In this document: piece after piece, positions 62,690 to 64,000 of the stretch
Numbering within the stretch: position 1 is the stretch's first letter
Layout: each line of letters begins with the position of its first letter
Source: JAOSJT01 sp035362335
Lineage (GTDB): Bacteria; Bacteroidota; Ignavibacteria; SZUA-365
Assembly (NCBI GenBank): GCA_035362335.1
Contig: DAOSDL010000021.1
Coordinates: forward strand, 15,484 to 79,483
DNA: 64,000 nt
Direction of reading: 5' to 3'
Notes under the pieces: generated by a model
What the model saw: the letters and a program-made list of their open reading frames with translations, nothing else
The model's database searches: none
Told to the model about the DNA's origin: nothing
Program-made: the position numbers and the translations under genes

Positions 62690-63805
62690 TCAACGATGCA
62701 GCAGCACGTACTGAAGGGAGACGTGGCGTGCGGTGCGCAGTTCCACCAGGTACGCCCCCTGCGCGAGAGCAGCCGTCGGTATGGCCAAAGTATGCGTTCC
62801 CGTGCTGTACACCTGATGCTCGGAAACCTCGGCGACTACCCGTCCCGTGAGATCGAGCATGCGCATACGTACAGTTGCCGCTTCCGGTAAGTCGAAACAC
62901 AGGTTCACCTCACCTGAAGCGGGATTGGGGAACAGCGGATGTAGCATCGGACTCTCGCCGGGCGTCGCGAGCGCCTCGTTGGGGGTGACGCCCTGCCAGC
63001 CGGCGAGGCGCGCCATCATCCACCAGAACGCCTTGCCCTTTTGTTGACAGTTCAGGCAATGGGAATGCGCGCAGGAGCAATCCGAGCACACACCGGGGTT
63101 GCGCTCACACCACTCGTCCGCCCAGTTGTGCTGCTGTCCATCACTGCCGATGTAATTGCAGCCATCATCCGCGAAGCGTTGCAGGAAGGCGTTTCCGTCT
63201 GGATCGAAACTCTCGATATCAGCGAAATCGAACAGCACCTTTCCTCGGCTGCGACACCACTGCCGTATCTGTTCGTTGCGTTGATGCAGATTTCCCGCAC
63301 TGCCGCTGCCATCGAGGTGGCCGGTCATATAGATGAAGGTGACATTGGGATAATCCCTCTCGAGGGCTTCCATCGCATTCAGATACGTCGCGATACCCTG
63401 TTCCGTGTTATCGGAGCAACCACCGCACCAGGACCACATCACCACGTTGCGATTGCACGAAGGTTGCTCGAGCATCTGACGGGTGGCCTGTTCCCAGGTC
63501 AAGTCGCCCGCGTGGCCCAGATCCCCTCCCGGAGTGGCGTCATACAGTGAAAGCGATCCAGCCGTCCCTTCGCGAGTGAAGGTGTACATCGATGATGGGA
63601 GGTCGTTGAGCAATTGCATGCCTGAGACAATCTGACTGCCGTGGGAAGTATGACCATAGGATAAGCGGAAGCGTTGCTTCGCGGCGAGGATCGCGCTTTC
63701 CGGCACAAGCGACAGGTTGGTGCAGTGGTGGTCGATGATGATTTGTGCGTCGAGTGATATGGAGAAGCAGAGAGCGAGCACGAAACAGGCGATCGCGGAA
63801 CGCAT
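62690..63805 (-). CDS. Cys-rich secreted protein, T9SS cargo
   Basis: A 371-residue exported protein; AAGGAGT precedes the ATG at 63805 and the signal peptide is CFVLALCFSISLDAQ. The main domain (22-280) has YGHTSHGSQIVSG, VVMWSWCGGCSD, IYMTGHLDGSG, RGKVLFDFADIE, in an order that recalls SGNH-type hydrolases, but I cannot assign a family. A dense Cys cluster (ERNPGVCSDCSCAHSHCLNC) sits near residue 255-275, perhaps a metal site. A T9SS tail follows (LFPNPASGEVNL, ending VLLHR). No other gene in 62541-62689; a palindrome GAATATC-G-GATATTC lies at 62570-62584. Confidence 0.8.
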   Translation of the reverse strand: MRSAIACFVLALCFSISLDAQIIIDHHCTNLSLVPESAILAAKQRFRLSYGHTSHGSQIVSGMQLLNDLPSSMYTFTREGTAGSLSLYDATPGGDLGHAGDLTWEQATRQMLEQPSCNRNVVMWSWCGGCSDNTEQGIATYLNAMEALERDYPNVTFIYMTGHLDGSGSAGNLHQRNEQIRQWCRSRGKVLFDFADIESFDPDGNAFLQRFADDGCNYIGSDGQQHNWADEWCERNPGVCSDCSCAHSHCLNCQQKGKAFWWMMARLAGWQGVTPNEALATPGESPMLHPLFPNPASGEVNLCFDLPEAATVRMRMLDLTGRVVAEVSEHQVYSTGTHTLAIPTAALAQGAYLVELRTARHVSLQYVLLHR

Positions 63806-64000
63806 GACGGACTCCTTATACATAAATGATACCCCAATATACGCTTTCAACAGACACATCCATCCACCAGGGGTTTTGCTGGCAGGAATATCCTACCATC
63901 GAAGTGTGGAGTAGCCTGGATGTTGACCCCGGACTGTCGTGCGCACTTGAATTCCTTCGTGCGCCGTGCTATCATTGCACTTCGCAACTGTTTCACGCAT

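Noticed and set aside
1..64000. tRNA, rRNA, insertion sequences or prophage genes
   Set aside because: No T-arm consensus with a cloverleaf, rRNA stretch, transposase motif or phage gene was recognised on either strand; a tRNA or small RNA scan could not be run.

Overview
The window is a GC-rich chromosome fragment from a bacterium of the FCB (Bacteroidota/Chlorobiota/Ignavibacteriota/Kapaibacteriota) group. The main evidence is a set of secreted proteins ending in type IX secretion (T9SS) type A sorting domains with the YPNPFNPST hallmark at positions 826-1953, 7378-12219, 12470-18196, 18494-21640, 45037-49392, 61386-62540 and 62690-63805. A DUF4837 lipoprotein, an Omp28-type protein and a propeller-type two-component sensor fit the same group. 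No T9SS machinery gene, tRNA, rRNA, CRISPR array, transposase or phage gene was seen. The exact phylum is an inference.

Layout. 1-7300: small proteins that look like free-standing T9SS C-terminal domains (1-163, 2061-2363, 7010-7300) around one normal T9SS cargo, a giant propeller/Y_Y_Y/PAS histidine kinase and its LuxR-type response regulator. 7378-21640: three giant extracellular proteins (a Cys-rich protein with a duplicated module, a subtilase with FN3 and LamG modules, and a VWA/Ig-like protein). 21683-26900: a WYL-family regulator divergent from a four-gene respiratory/sulfur operon (octaheme tetrathionate-reductase-family cytochrome, cytochrome b, two YeeE/YedE half-transporters, the second fused to a degenerate rhodanese). 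27012-31568 (minus): HD hydrolase, D-aminoacyl-tRNA deacylase, metalloenzyme and ComEC. 31631-34204 (minus): a GH57-like protein with starch-binding-type modules.

34532-44922 (plus): a tightly coupled ten-gene housekeeping/envelope operon (unknown, tilS, hpt, ftsH, dolichol-kinase-like, DUF4837, LPG-synthase-TM-like, GT2, CPBP protease, TPR protein). It converges at a bidirectional terminator on 45037-51194 (minus), two repeat-rich surface proteins; the first carries four 303-bp tandem repeats. 51420-55129 (minus): pgeF, lipM, panB, cupin, DUF971 and class-I amidotransferase. 55226-64000: a PLP gamma-family enzyme, a Spy-like helical lipoprotein, an HD hydrolase, a TIGR01777 epimerase, an FbaB-type aldolase, an outer-membrane-like protein, an Omp28/T9SS protein and a Cys-rich T9SS protein.

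How they fit together: much of the accessory coding capacity makes large adhesive, proteolytic or structural surface proteins for one export route, next to a contact- or polymer-sensing type two-component system. The sulfur operon would link quinol/cytochrome electron flow to reduction of a sulfur or nitrogen oxyanion with import of sulfur compounds. The remaining genes are ordinary metabolism and quality control.
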